From contig NZ_JAAMPA010000001.1 of assembly GCF_011758655.1 (NCBI RefSeq), positions 682,001-746,000 of the forward strand: 64,000 nucleotides of DNA, given 5' to 3'. Under the pieces are notes generated by a model. The model was not told the origin of the DNA and did not search any database. It saw only the letters and a program-made list of their open reading frames with translations. Both the position numbers and the translations under genes were made by a program. Origin of the DNA: Modestobacter marinus. GTDB lineage: Bacteria > Actinomycetota > Actinomycetes > Mycobacteriales > Geodermatophilaceae. Positions 54,397 through 63,536 of the stretch are shown here, piece by piece (within the stretch, counting starts at the first letter, position 1; every line of letters starts with the position of its first letter).

Positions 54397-56253
54397 TCAG
54401 CCCTCGGCGATCTCCGCGGCGGCCAGCCAGTCGGTCTCGACCTGCTCCTTCTCCGCCTGCACCGCCCGCAGCTGCGCGTCCAGCTCGGCGGCCTTCCCGT
54501 AGTCCGTGGCGGCCGCGGCGAGCTGCTCGTGCAGCTTCTTCTCGTCGGCGTCCAGCTTGAGCATCCGGCGCTCCAGCCGCGAGGCCTCCTTGCGGGCCGC
54601 CCGGGAGTCCGCCGCACTGTGCGCCGACGCCGCGGAGCTGCCGACCGGGGCCGCAGCACCCGACCCGGGCAGCGCGGCCTCCCCGGCGGCGCGGCGCCGC
54701 AGGTACTCCTCCACCCCGCCGGGCAGCGCGGCCAGCGAGCCGTCGCCCATGAGCGCGACCACCGAGTCGCACACCCGGTCGACGAAGTACCGGTCGTGGC
54801 TGACCACCAGCACCGTGCCGGGGAAGTTGTCGAGCAGGTCCTCGAGCGCGGTGAGGGTGTCGATGTCCAGGTCGTTGGTCGGCTCGTCGAGCAGCAGCAC
54901 GTTCGGCTCGGCCATCAGCAGGCGGAGCAGCTGCAGCCGCCGGCGCTCGCCGCCGGAGAGGTCGCCCACCGGCGTCCACTGCCGGTTCGCGGCGAAGCCG
55001 AACCGCTCGGCCAGCGTGGAGGCGGAGATCTCCTGGTTGCCGATCTTCGCGATCCGGGCGACGTCCTGCACCGCCTCGAGCACCCGCTGGCGCGGGTCGA
55101 GCTCGGTGACGTGCTGGGACAGGTAGGCCTGGGCGACCGTCTGACCGACGACGACCTTCCCGGCGTCCGGCTCCACCTCGCCGACCAGCAGCTTGAGCAG
55201 CGAGGTCTTGCCCGCGCCGTTCACCCCGACGACGCCGATCCGGTCGCCCGGGCCGACGTGCCAGGTCAGGTCGCGGAACAGCGTCCGCTCGCGCGGACCG
55301 TCCGGGTCGGCGGGACCGGCCGGGTCGTCGGCGTCGTCCACCGGGCCGTGGCCGCGCACCGTGTAGGTGACGTCCTCGACGTCGTAGACCGTCTTGCCCA
55401 GCCGCCGGGCGGCGAAGCCGGCCAGCGCCATCGTGTCCCGGGCGGGCGGCTCGTCGGCGATCAGCGCCTGGGCCGCCTCGATCCGGAACTTCGGCTTGCT
55501 GGTGCGGGCCGGGGGGCCCCGGCGCAGCCAGGCCAGTTCCTTGCGCACCAGGTTGAGCCGGCGCTCCTCGGTCACGTTGGCGATCCGGGCGCGCTCGGCG
55601 CGGGCCAGCGTGTAGGCGGAGTAGCCGCCCTCGTAGGCGTGCACGCTGCCGTCGGCGACCTCCCACGTGGTGGTGGAGACCTCGTCGAGGAACCAGCGGT
55701 CGTGGGTCACGACGATCAGCCCGCCGGTGCGGGCCTTCACGTACTCGGCCAGCCAGGCCACGCCCTCGACGTCGAGGTGGTTGGTCGGCTCGTCGAGCAC
55801 CAGCAGGTCCAGCGGGCGGATCAGCTGGGCGGCCAGCGCGACCCGGCGACGCTCACCACCCGACATGGGGGCGACCGGGGAGTCCAGCCCGATCCGGTCC
55901 AGCTCCAGGCCGGTCAGCACCGAGCGGACGGCGGCGTCCCCGGCCCACTCGTGCTCGGCGGCGAACCGGGAGGCGGGCAGCACGACGTCGCGCACCGTCG
56001 TCCCCGGAGGGAGGGTGCCGGTCTGGTCGAGCACGCCCATGGCCAGGTCACCGCGGCGGGTGACCCGGCCGGAGTCGGGCTCCTGGGTGCCGGTGAGGAC
56101 GCCGAGCAGGGTGGACTTGCCACCACCGTTGCGGCCGACCACACCGATCCGCTCACCGGCGGCGACCCCGAGGGAGACGTCGTCCAGGATCACCGTCGTC
56201 CCGTGGGCCTTCGACACCCGTTCCAGGTTGACCAGGTTCAGGGGTGCGCTCAT
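54397..56253 (-). CDS. ABC-F family ATPase (Uup-like)
   Basis: A 618-residue soluble protein with two ABC domains. The first has GRNGGGKSTLLGVLTG, MSGGERRRVALAAQL and LVLDEPTNHLDVEG; the second has GVNGAGKTSLLKLLVG, LSGGERRRLQLLRLL and LLLDEPTNDLDIDT. An interdomain linker and a C-terminal coiled coil (RMLKLDADEKKLHEQLAAAA) are typical of Uup-type members. ABC-F proteins act on ribosomes or DNA intermediates rather than transporting; Uup-like function is inferred. Confidence 0.92.
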   Translation of the reverse strand: MSAPLNLVNLERVSKAHGTTVILDDVSLGVAAGERIGVVGRNGGGKSTLLGVLTGTQEPDSGRVTRRGDLAMGVLDQTGTLPPGTTVRDVVLPASRFAAEHEWAGDAAVRSVLTGLELDRIGLDSPVAPMSGGERRRVALAAQLIRPLDLLVLDEPTNHLDVEGVAWLAEYVKARTGGLIVVTHDRWFLDEVSTTTWEVADGSVHAYEGGYSAYTLARAERARIANVTEERRLNLVRKELAWLRRGPPARTSKPKFRIEAAQALIADEPPARDTMALAGFAARRLGKTVYDVEDVTYTVRGHGPVDDADDPAGPADPDGPRERTLFRDLTWHVGPGDRIGVVGVNGAGKTSLLKLLVGEVEPDAGKVVVGQTVAQAYLSQHVTELDPRQRVLEAVQDVARIAKIGNQEISASTLAERFGFAANRQWTPVGDLSGGERRRLQLLRLLMAEPNVLLLDEPTNDLDIDTLTALEDLLDNFPGTVLVVSHDRYFVDRVCDSVVALMGDGSLAALPGGVEEYLRRRAAGEAALPGSGAAAPVGSSAASAHSAADSRAARKEASRLERRMLKLDADEKKLHEQLAAAATDYGKAAELDAQLRAVQAEKEQVETDWLAAAEIAEG

Positions 56254-56301
56254 CGCCGTCCAGCATCCCAGGTGCGCCGGCGGCGGCGATGAGCAGCCGG
56301 G

Positions 56302-56946
56302 TCAGCGCCGCCAGAACAGGTGGTGGATCACCCCGCTCGGGCTCGGCACGGCCTCGTGGTGGAACCGGTCGAGCAGCTCGTCGGGTGAGGTCCACAGCCG
56401 TGAGCCGGCGCCGAGCTCCACCGGCGCCACCGCCACGTGCAGGGTGTCCACGAGGTCTGCGTCCAGGAACTCCCGGACGGTCGTGGCTCCCCCACCGAGC
56501 CGGACGTCCCGGCCGTCGGCCGCCGCCTTCGCCTTCTCCAGCACCTCGGCGGGCTCCCCGCCGACGAAGTGGAACGTGGTGTCCGCCAGGGTGAACGAGG
56601 GCCGCTCGTGGTGCGTCAGCACGAACACCGGCGTGTGGAACGGCGGCTCGTCGCCCCACCAGCCCTGCCACTCGTGGTCGGTCCACGGTCCGCGCTGGGG
56701 CCCGAACTTGTTGCGGCCCATGATCTCGGCGCCGATGTTGCGCCCGAACTCGCGCATGAGGTGGTCGTCCAGGCCGCGGGTGCCGCCGGGCCCGCTCCGG
56801 TTGGGCCAGCTCGCGGTGGCGAAGGCCCAGGCGCCGAGCACCATCGGGTCGGCGTGGCCGAACGGTCGTTCCAGGCTCTGCCCCTCCCCCGCGCCGAACC
56901 CGTCGCTGGAGAGCATGAAGTTGTGGACCCTGAGCTCTTGGACCAT
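56302..56946 (-). CDS. Dihydrofolate reductase-like (RibD C-terminal) protein
   Basis: A 214-residue RibD_C/DHFR-fold reductase of the YyaP/YwjB type: MLSSDGFGAGEGQSL, EIMGRNKFGPQRGPW, VFVLTHHERPSFTLADTTFH, VRLGGGATTVREFLDADLVD. Substrate unknown; probably not essential DHFR. ATG 56946 sits behind GAGGAG. Confidence 0.88.
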   Translation of the reverse strand: MVQELRVHNFMLSSDGFGAGEGQSLERPFGHADPMVLGAWAFATASWPNRSGPGGTRGLDDHLMREFGRNIGAEIMGRNKFGPQRGPWTDHEWQGWWGDEPPFHTPVFVLTHHERPSFTLADTTFHFVGGEPAEVLEKAKAAADGRDVRLGGGATTVREFLDADLVDTLHVAVAPVELGAGSRLWTSPDELLDRFHHEAVPSPSGVIHHLFWRR

Positions 56947-56984
56947 GTCCGGCTCCTCGTCGCGATTGGCGGACCCGCTGGAAC

Positions 56985-57047
56985 GGCCCCCTCGCAGGGT
57001 CCCACCGCGAGCTTGCGAGTGGTGGGGGGCGAGGGGGTCCTTCGTCA
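56985..57047 (-). repeat. Stop-codon-linked repeat, dispersed family 3, copy 3
   Basis: On the minus strand the transglutaminase stop starts TGACGAAGGACCCC, identical over 14 bases to the acs stop region at 17450-17463. It continues with CACTCGCAAGCTCGCGGTGG and CCCTGCGAGGGGGCC. CCCCCTCG and CGAGGGGG can pair to close a long hairpin. Confidence 0.75.
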
Positions 57048-57995
57048 GGCCAGCCGGGTGACCTCCACGGTCACGGTCGAGCCCTCGCTGCGCGGGCCGG
57101 AGAAGATCCCCTTGAGCGGCGGGACGTCGGAGTAGTCCCGCCCCCGGGCCAGGGTGACGTGCCGGGGCCCGATCTCCACGGAGTTCGTCGGGTCGTGGCC
57201 GGACCACCCGCCGTCCCACCACTCCACCCAGGCGTGGCTCTCCCCGGTGACCGACTGCCCGATGGCCGCCGCGGGCGCGGGGTGCAGGTACCCGGAGACG
57301 TAGCGCGCGGGCAGGCCGAGGGCGCGGAGCAGACCGACGGAGACGTGCGAGATGTCCTGGCAGACGCCCTTGCGGTGGGTCCACGCCTGCATCGCGTTGG
57401 TCTTCACGTTGGTCGACCCGGTCAGGTACTCCATGTGCTCGTGCACGAAGGCGCAGACCAGGTGCCCGGCCTCCCGCGGGCCGGCGTCCCCGACGACGGC
57501 CCGCACCTCGTCGACCACCGGGGAGTCCATCGCGGTCAGCGGCGTGGGGCGGAGCATCTCCCCGAACCGGTCCCGCAGGTCCGGGACGGCCAGGTCGGCC
57601 CAGCTCACCGGGTCCGGGACGTGCGGTTCCGGGCCGGCCTCCACCTCCGAGGTGGCCTGCACGACCAGCTCGGTGTGCGGGCCGTGGGTGTCGAAGGCGG
57701 TGACCGTCGACCCCCAGTAGTCGCGGTAGGCGTGCACGGTGGCGGCCGGCTCGATCTCCACCCGGGACCGCAGGGTGGTCTGCCGGCTGCTGTTCTCCGG
57801 GGTCATCCGCGCCTCGTTGTAGGAGGAGCGGACCGGCCCGCCGTAGCGGAACGCGCTGCGGTGCACGACCCGCAGCCGCCAGCGGTCCCCGGGGACCCGC
57901 ACGGAGCCGGACTGCACCTGCGACTGGCTCTGCCCATGGCCGTGCTGGGACTGGCCCTGCTGGGACTGGCTCTGACGCTGCGGCACCGCGCTCAC
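57045..57995 (-). CDS. Transglutaminase-family protein
   Basis: A 316-residue protein with the bacterial transglutaminase N-terminal domain (WRLRVVHRSAFRYGGPVRSS) and a papain-like core: Cys in RKGVCQDISHVSVG, His in GESHAWVEWWDGG, Asp in GHDPTNS. An unusual Gln/Ser-rich stretch (QRQSQSQQGQSQHGHGQSQS) occupies residues 5-30. GTG 57995 overlaps the alpha-E stop (GTGA). Third gene of the conserved ATP-grasp / alpha-E / transglutaminase module. Confidence 0.9.
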   Translation of the reverse strand: MSAVPQRQSQSQQGQSQHGHGQSQSQVQSGSVRVPGDRWRLRVVHRSAFRYGGPVRSSYNEARMTPENSSRQTTLRSRVEIEPAATVHAYRDYWGSTVTAFDTHGPHTELVVQATSEVEAGPEPHVPDPVSWADLAVPDLRDRFGEMLRPTPLTAMDSPVVDEVRAVVGDAGPREAGHLVCAFVHEHMEYLTGSTNVKTNAMQAWTHRKGVCQDISHVSVGLLRALGLPARYVSGYLHPAPAAAIGQSVTGESHAWVEWWDGGWSGHDPTNSVEIGPRHVTLARGRDYSDVPPLKGIFSGPRSEGSTVTVEVTRLA

Positions 57996-58942
57996 CCCAC
58001 GCCTTCCGGCACCCAGACCTGCGGCGCCTGCTCGGTGAAGAACCGGTTGGTGACCGCCTCGCTGGCCGCCGAGCAGGTGCGCTGCAGCTCGTCCAGCCGG
58101 GCCGGCAACCGCGCCAGGATCTCGTCGGTCTGCATGAACTCCAGCATCGTCCGGGCGCGGCCGACGATCCGGTGCGCCTCGCCGGCGACGCCGATCCGGT
58201 GGCCCTCCCGCACGTTGGCCCGCTCCAGCTCGGCCAGGCACCCCTCGGCGCGCTCGAGCGAGGCGAACACCGAGCGCGGGAAGAGCCGGTCCAGCAGCAG
58301 GAACTCCGCGGCCCGGCTGGAGTTCACCGCACCCCGATAGGTGCGCAGGTAGGGCTCGTAGGCACCGGTCGAGCGCAGCACCAGCGTCCAGGACGGCGCC
58401 GCGTCCCCGGCCAGCACGCGGGTGGAGAGCATCCGGGAGGTCATGTCGACCCGCTCCAGCGACCGGCCCAGGACGAGGAACAGCCAGCTCTCGTCGCGGC
58501 TCATCGTGGCGTCGGCCAGGCCGAAGACCATCGCCGAGCGCTCCCGGACGAACCGGAACAGCGAGTGCGGGCCGTACCGGCGGGCCATCGTGCGCTGCTG
58601 CGGCAGGGCGTTGTGGGTGACGTTGAGCGACTCCCAGATCTCCGCCGACAGCACCTCCCGGGCGCCGCGCGCGTTCTCCCGGGCGGCCGACAGCGCCCCG
58701 GTGATCGAGCTCGGGCTCGCCCGGTCGAAGGCCAGGGTGGCCAGCACCCGCTCGGTGTCGGCCTCCTCGGGCGGGCAGGGCGCACCCATCAGCGCGAGCA
58801 GGTTCGCGCAGGCCCGCTGCTCGTCGATCCACGGGTCCTCGACCAGCCGCTGGGTGTGCACGTCGAGGATCCGGGCGGTGTCGTCGGCCCGCTCGACGTA
58901 GCGCCCGATCCAGAACAGCGACTCCGCGATCCGGCTCAGCAC
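57992..58942 (-). CDS. Alpha-E domain protein
   Basis: A 316-residue all-helical protein with the alpha-E signature start [20 protein letters not shown] followed by TARILDVHTQRLVEDP, plus MSRDESWLFLVLGRSLERVD. The biochemical role of the family is not established; it is nearly always encoded between a circularly permuted ATP-grasp protein and a transglutaminase, as here. GTG 58942, overlapping the ATP-grasp gene by 7 nt. Confidence 0.92.
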   Translation of the reverse strand: MLSRIAESLFWIGRYVERADDTARILDVHTQRLVEDPWIDEQRACANLLALMGAPCPPEEADTERVLATLAFDRASPSSITGALSAARENARGAREVLSAEIWESLNVTHNALPQQRTMARRYGPHSLFRFVRERSAMVFGLADATMSRDESWLFLVLGRSLERVDMTSRMLSTRVLAGDAAPSWTLVLRSTGAYEPYLRTYRGAVNSSRAAEFLLLDRLFPRSVFASLERAEGCLAELERANVREGHRIGVAGEAHRIVGRARTMLEFMQTDEILARLPARLDELQRTCSAASEAVTNRFFTEQAPQVWVPEGVG

Positions 58943-60609
58943 GGCGGCACCTCCCCAGGGGCAGAGATGGCCATCCCTGCCCTGGGCGACGGACCGTCAC
59001 CGTCCCGATGGACGGCAGAAATGGCCATTTCTGCCCCTTGTTGCTGTTGCTGGGACTGGGCGAGGGCGTTGTCGTTGGGCGGGCCCGGGTCCTGCGCCGG
59101 CGGCTCGACCGGCAGGTCCTCGGTGGTGAACTCGATCCGGGTGACGTCCTGCTCGGGCACCGGCTCGACCGCCGGGCGCGGCGCGCTGAGCACCCAGGTG
59201 TCCTTCGAGCCCCCGCCCTGGCTGGAGTTCACCACCAGCTCCCCCTCGGGCAGCGCCACCCGGGTCAGCCCACCGGGCAGCACCCAGACGTCGGTGCCGT
59301 CGTTGACCGCGAACGGCCGCAGGTCGACGTGCCGCGGGGCGATCCGGCCGTTGATCAGCGTCGGGGACGTCGACAGGCCGATCGGCGCCTGGGCGATCCA
59401 GTCCCGCGGGCTGCTGCGCACCTTCACCGCGAGCTCCTCCAGGGTCCGCTCGTCGGCCCGCGGCCCGATGACGATGCCCTTACCGCCCGAGCCGTCGACC
59501 GGCTTGAGCACCAGCTGGTCGAGCGAGGAGAGCACCCACTCGACGGTGTCGGGCTCGTCGAGCCGGTGGGTCTCGGCGTTGGCGAGCACCGGTTCCTCGC
59601 CCAGGTAGTAGCGGATGAGGTCGGGCACCCAGGTGTAGAGCAGCTTGTCGTCGGCGACGCCGTTGCCCACCGCGTTGGCGATGGTCACCCGGCCGGCGCG
59701 GGCGGCGTTGAGCACCCCGGCGCAGCCGATCACCGAGTCGGAGCGGAAGTGCACCGGGTCGAGGAACTCGTCGTCGATCCGGCGGTAGATGACGTCGACC
59801 CGTTGCTGGCCGTCCGTCGTCCGCATGCTGACCTGCCCGCCGGAGCAGACCAGGTCCCGGCCCTCGACCAGCTCGACGCCCATCTGCCGGGCCAGCAGGG
59901 CGTGCTCGAAGTAGGCGGAGTTGTAGACGCCGGGGGTGAGCAGCACGACCGTGGGGTCGCTGACGCCGGCCGGCGCCGACGCCTTCAGCGCGGCGAGCAG
60001 CCGGCCCGGGTACTCCGCGACCGGCTGGACCCGGTGGTCACCGAACAGCTCCGGCAGCACCGACGTCATCGCCGCCCGGTTGGTGATCACGTAGCTGACG
60101 CCCGACGGCGAGCGGAGGTTGTCCTCCAGCACCCGGAAGTCGCCGGCCTCGTCCCGCACCAGGTCGATGCCGCTGACGTGCACCCGGACGCCGTTGGGTG
60201 GCACCAGCCCGTGCGCGGCCCGGTGGAAGTGCGCGCTGGTGGTGACCACGCTGCGCGGCACGATCCGGTCGGTGAAGACCTCCCCGGCGCCGTAGACGTC
60301 CGCCAGGAATGCCTCCAGCGCCCACACCCGCTGGGCCACCCCGCGCTCGATCACCGACCACTCCTGGTGGCCGATCACCCGGGGGACGATGTCCAGCGGG
60401 AAGGGCTGCTCCTCGCCGGCGTGCGCGAAGGTCACCCCGGCGTCGCGGTAGGTCTGCGAGAGGACGTCGGCCCGGGCGGCCAGCTCCTCCCCCGACATCG
60501 GCTGCAGCGAGCTGAACAGGCCGGTGTAGGGGGTGCGGGGCCGGCCGGGGGCCGCGAACATCTCGTCCCACTGCCGCCCGAGCGGGTAGCCGTCGAAGAG
60601 GTCCGCCAT
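58936..60609 (-). CDS. Circularly permuted ATP-grasp protein (type 2)
   Basis: A 557-residue protein of the circularly permuted ATP-grasp family (formerly DUF404/DUF407). Markers are [60 protein letters not shown] and [20 protein letters not shown] with the ATP-binding Lys and Gly loop. Such enzymes are predicted carboxylate-amine ligases. Its last 40 residues, after a Gln run, are encoded by the palindromic repeat pair (EMAISA and GMAISA), extending the protein beyond the family's usual end. ATG 60609 lies 6 nt after TAGGTT. Confidence 0.92.
   Translation of the reverse strand: MADLFDGYPLGRQWDEMFAAPGRPRTPYTGLFSSLQPMSGEELAARADVLSQTYRDAGVTFAHAGEEQPFPLDIVPRVIGHQEWSVIERGVAQRVWALEAFLADVYGAGEVFTDRIVPRSVVTTSAHFHRAAHGLVPPNGVRVHVSGIDLVRDEAGDFRVLEDNLRSPSGVSYVITNRAAMTSVLPELFGDHRVQPVAEYPGRLLAALKASAPAGVSDPTVVLLTPGVYNSAYFEHALLARQMGVELVEGRDLVCSGGQVSMRTTDGQQRVDVIYRRIDDEFLDPVHFRSDSVIGCAGVLNAARAGRVTIANAVGNGVADDKLLYTWVPDLIRYYLGEEPVLANAETHRLDEPDTVEWVLSSLDQLVLKPVDGSGGKGIVIGPRADERTLEELAVKVRSSPRDWIAQAPIGLSTSPTLINGRIAPRHVDLRPFAVNDGTDVWVLPGGLTRVALPEGELVVNSSQGGGSKDTWVLSAPRPAVEPVPEQDVTRIEFTTEDLPVEPPAQDPGPPNDNALAQSQQQQQGAEMAISAVHRDGDGPSPRAGMAISAPGEVPPC
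58958..59037. repeat. Paired 22-bp palindromes, dispersed family 1, copy 2
   Basis: The palindrome at 59014-59035 is identical to those at 1023 and 1077. Its partner at 58960-58981 has three substitutions (GCAGAGATGGCCATCCCTGC). The spacer contains CGGACCGTCAC (58990-59000) exactly as in copy 1. This copy sits inside the 3-prime coding end of the ATP-grasp gene. Confidence 0.85.
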
Positions 60610-60615
60610 GCGACG

Positions 60616-60621
60616 AACCTA
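60616..60621 (-). promoter_or_regulatory. -10 hexamer for the ATP-grasp operon, leaderless geometry
   Basis: TAGGTT on the minus strand ends 6 nt before ATG 60609. Confidence 0.5.
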
Positions 60622-60756
60622 GACAGGCCGTGTGTCCCGCGCGTTTCGACACCACCGGACCGTGACCTGGTGGTGACCCCGGAGCCGCGCGTGGCGGCAC
60701 GCCTCCGTCATGGCACACGGACGACGCCGTCCGACCGCACCTGCGGCTGGCCCGCT

Positions 60757-60807
60757 GCACCAACGCTGGTGCGGGCGGACAGCCGGTGATCAGGTGACCT
60801 GATCACC
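60757..60807. repeat. Dispersed family 2 element, copy B
   Basis: GCACCAACGCTGGTGC (60757-60772), GGACAG, and a palindrome with 11-bp arms and one central base (60785-60807, core GATCAGGTGACCTGATC) repeat the motifs of 54314-54382. It lies 24 nt downstream of the lacI-type gene on the minus strand, so it is probably its terminator. Confidence 0.75.
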
Positions 60808-60830
60808 GCTGTGGACGGCGCGGGTCTCCG

Positions 60831-61859
60831 TCAGGCCGAGGCGCGCCGGACCAGCGACGTGCGGCACACCCGGGACTCCACCGGCCCCCCGACGCCGTCG
60901 ATCTGGCGCAGCAGCAGCTCGGTGAGCAGCGGGGTCATGTCGGCCAGCGGCTGGGCGACCGTGGTCAGCGGCGGGTCGCACCGGGTGGCGACGGCGGCGT
61001 CGTCGAAGCCGACCACGGCGACGTCCTCGGGCACCCGCCGGCCGGCGCGGCGCAGGGCACCCAGCGCCCCCACCGCCATGGGGTCCGAGGCCACGAAGAC
61101 GGCGTCGAGCTCGGGGTCGCGACCCAGCAGCGACTCCATCGCCCGGGCGCCGCCGGCCTCGGTGAAGTCGCCCTCCGCCTCCAGTTCCGGGAACGTCCGC
61201 AGCCCGGCCGCGGCCAGCGCCGCCCGGTGACCGGACAGCCGGTCGACCCCGGCGATCATGTCCAGCGGCCCGGTGATGGTGGCGATCCGGCGGTGCCCGG
61301 TGGCGATCAGGTGCGACGTGGCGACCTCGGCGCCGCCGCGGTTGTCGGCGTCGACGTAGGCGACCGCCCGGTCGTCGAAGGGCCGCCCGCACATCACCAG
61401 GGGCACCCCGGCGTCGGCGAGGATGTCCGGCAGCGGGTCGTCGCTGTGCACCGACATCAGGATGACGCCGTCGACGTGGCCCTGGCGGGCGTACCGGCCG
61501 ATCTTCTGCTGCTCGCGTTCGTCCTGGGCGGTCAGCAGCACCAGGTTCAGGTCGGTGTCGGCCAGGGTCGCGGACACCCCCCGCACGATGCTGGCGAAGA
61601 ACGGGTCGGAGAACACCTGGGTGTTGGGCTCGTTGAGCACCAGGGCGATGGTGTCGGTGCGCCGGGTGACCAGGCTCCGGGCCATCCGGTTGGGCACGTA
61701 GCGCAGCTCGGCGATCGCCGACCGGACGGCCTCCCGGGCCTCCGGGCTCACCCGCGGTGAGTCGTTGACCACCCGGGACACCGTGGCGCGGGACACGCCG
61801 GCCAGCACGGCGACCTCGTCCAGCGTCGGCACCGCGGCACGCGGGGTCGTGTCGGTCAT
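60831..61859 (-). CDS. LacI-family transcriptional regulator
   Basis: A 342-residue repressor. The N-terminal HTH is PTLDEVAVLAGVSRATVSRV followed by the hinge helix region YVPNRMARSLVTRRTD. The periplasmic-binding-like sensor domain spans about residues 65-335 (FVASDPMAVGALGALRRAGR, VAVVGFDDAAVATRCDPPLT). It is divergent from a sugar ABC transporter with two matching palindromic operators between them, so it very likely represses both genes and responds to the transported sugar. Confidence 0.93.
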   Translation of the reverse strand: MTDTTPRAAVPTLDEVAVLAGVSRATVSRVVNDSPRVSPEAREAVRSAIAELRYVPNRMARSLVTRRTDTIALVLNEPNTQVFSDPFFASIVRGVSATLADTDLNLVLLTAQDEREQQKIGRYARQGHVDGVILMSVHSDDPLPDILADAGVPLVMCGRPFDDRAVAYVDADNRGGAEVATSHLIATGHRRIATITGPLDMIAGVDRLSGHRAALAAAGLRTFPELEAEGDFTEAGGARAMESLLGRDPELDAVFVASDPMAVGALGALRRAGRRVPEDVAVVGFDDAAVATRCDPPLTTVAQPLADMTPLLTELLLRQIDGVGGPVESRVCRTSLVRRASA

Positions 61860-61898
61860 GTGTCTCCAGTGTTCGGGGCGGGGTGTCCATGGTGCACC

Positions 61899-61914
61899 GT
61901 GAGAGCGCTCTCGC
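61899..61914. promoter_or_regulatory. LacI-type operator 1
   Basis: GTGAGAGCGCTCTCGC contains the perfect palindrome GAGAGCGCTCTC (61901-61912), of the LacI-family type with central CG. It lies 40 bp upstream of the regulator start. Confidence 0.75.
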
Positions 61915-61954
61915 CTAGTACCCGCCCGGCCCCGAACCGTTACTCAGCCGTTAC

Positions 61955-62014
61955 TTGACAGCCTCCTGTGGCCCAGACCACTCTGTGCGCCACGGCCGTG
62001 AGAGCGTTCTCACG
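61955..62014 (+). promoter_or_regulatory. Promoter and LacI-type operator 2 of the sugar ABC transporter
   Basis: TTGACA (61955-61960) is a consensus -35; CACTCT 18 bp downstream (61979-61984) is a modest -10. The operator CGTGAGAGCGTTCTCACG (61997-62014) lies just past the expected start of transcription. Its centre is 99 bp from that of operator 1, allowing simultaneous occupation. Confidence 0.65.
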
Positions 62015-62068
62015 CCCCCGGTGGACGATGCAGTGGAGCACGCGTCCCGGGACGACCCAGGAGGTCCG

Positions 62069-63391
62069 ATGTTCCATTCCTCGAAGAGCAGGGCGGCGTG
62101 GGGCGCGGCCCTGGCCGCGGTGCTGCTGACCGCCGGCTGCGGCGGTTCGGACGACGCGAGCGCCGACGCCGCCGCCGAGTACGACCCGGACGCGCCGGTC
62201 ACCCTGACCGTCGGCACGTTCGGCACCATGGACTTCGACAACGCGGGGCTCTACGAGGAGTACATGGAGCTCCACCCGAACGTCACGATCGAGCAGAACA
62301 ACGTCGCCCAGTCCGCCGCGTACTACAAGTCGCTGCAGACCCGGCTGGCCGCGAACTCCGGCCTCGACGACATCCAGGCCCTGGAGATCGGCTTCATCGC
62401 CGACGTCGTGCGCAACCACGCCGACGCGTTCGTCGACTTCGCCGCGGAGGAGAACGGCGACGAGCTCGAGGGCAACTTCTACGACTGGAAGTGGGGCCAG
62501 GCCACCACCGCGGACGGCAAGACCATCGGCCTCGGCACGGACACCGGCCCGCAGGCCATGTGCTACCGCAAGGACCTCTTCGAGCAGGCCGGGCTGCCCA
62601 CCGACCGCGCCCAGGTGGCCGAGCTGTGGCCGACCTGGGACGCGTACCTGGACACCGCGCGCCAGTACCAGTCCTCGTCGGACGCCGCCTTCGTCGACAG
62701 CCCGGCGAGCATCTTCTCCTCCTCGGTCTACCAGGGCGACGTCGCCTACAACGACGAGGAGGGCAACCCGATCCCCGAGGAGAGCGACGGCGTCGAGCGG
62801 GCGTGGGAGTACGCCAGCACGGCCGCCGACGAGGGCCTGACCGCCAACCTCAGCCAGTTCGGTGACGAGTGGAACGCCGCCTTCTCCAACGGCGCCTTCG
62901 CCACCATCGCCTGCCCGGCCTGGATGCTCGGCTACATCAACTCCCAGATGGGTGACGGCGGCGCCGGCCTGTGGGACATCGCGCCGCTGCCGGGCTCCGA
63001 CGAGAGCGCCAGCAACTGGGGTGGCTCCTTCCTCGGCGTCCCGGCCGACGGGGAGAACGTCGAGGCCGCCAAGGACCTCGCCGAGTGGCTGACCGCCCCG
63101 GAGCAGCAGGTCAAGATGTTCACCGAGGCCGCGCACTTCCCCTCCAGCCCGCAGGCCGCGGAGGACCCCGGCGTCATGGGCGCGACCAACGAGTACTTCA
63201 GCGGCGCCCCGACCGGCGAGATCTTCGGTGAGTCGGCGGCGAACATCCAGCGCACCCCGATCGGCCCGTACGACACGCAGATCCAGGAGGCGTTCACCAC
63301 GGCGCTGACCGACATCGCCTCCGGCGGTGCGACGCCCGACGAGGGCTGGGAGAACGCGCTGAAGGCGGCTCGCCAGGCCACCGGCGGCTGA
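62069..63391 (+). CDS. Sugar ABC transporter substrate-binding lipoprotein
   Basis: A 440-residue family 1 extracellular solute-binding protein. The signal peptide ends in lipobox LLTAGC (Cys near residue 24). Binding-protein motifs follow (PVTLTVGTFGTMDFDNAGLY, FSNGAFATIACPAWMLGYIN, ASNWGGSFLGVPADGENVEA). Homologues of this subgroup bind oligosaccharides such as cellobiose; the exact sugar is not determinable. ATG 62069 follows CAGGAGG (62058-62064). First gene of an operon continuing with the permease. Confidence 0.93.
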   Translation: MFHSSKSRAAWGAALAAVLLTAGCGGSDDASADAAAEYDPDAPVTLTVGTFGTMDFDNAGLYEEYMELHPNVTIEQNNVAQSAAYYKSLQTRLAANSGLDDIQALEIGFIADVVRNHADAFVDFAAEENGDELEGNFYDWKWGQATTADGKTIGLGTDTGPQAMCYRKDLFEQAGLPTDRAQVAELWPTWDAYLDTARQYQSSSDAAFVDSPASIFSSSVYQGDVAYNDEEGNPIPEESDGVERAWEYASTAADEGLTANLSQFGDEWNAAFSNGAFATIACPAWMLGYINSQMGDGGAGLWDIAPLPGSDESASNWGGSFLGVPADGENVEAAKDLAEWLTAPEQQVKMFTEAAHFPSSPQAAEDPGVMGATNEYFSGAPTGEIFGESAANIQRTPIGPYDTQIQEAFTTALTDIASGGATPDEGWENALKAARQATGG

Positions 63392-63421
63392 CCCCAGGTC
63401 CAGCAGCCGCCGACCGGACGC

Positions 63422-63454
63422 GGTGCCCGGGGGCGTCGAACGCCCCCGGGCACC
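63422..63454 (+). terminator. Intercistronic hairpin between binding-protein and permease genes
   Basis: A perfect 15-bp stem (63422-63436 with 63440-63454) and a CGA loop occupy the 145-nt gap. In binding-protein operons such hairpins often reduce read-through and stabilise the upstream message; here that is inference. Confidence 0.6.
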
Positions 63455-63536
63455 TGCCCGGTCCGCCGTCCCGGCCCGCTCGAGCCCCCGGGACCCTTCC
63501 GGCCCGATCCGCGCACCGATCCGTCGAGGACCCTGC

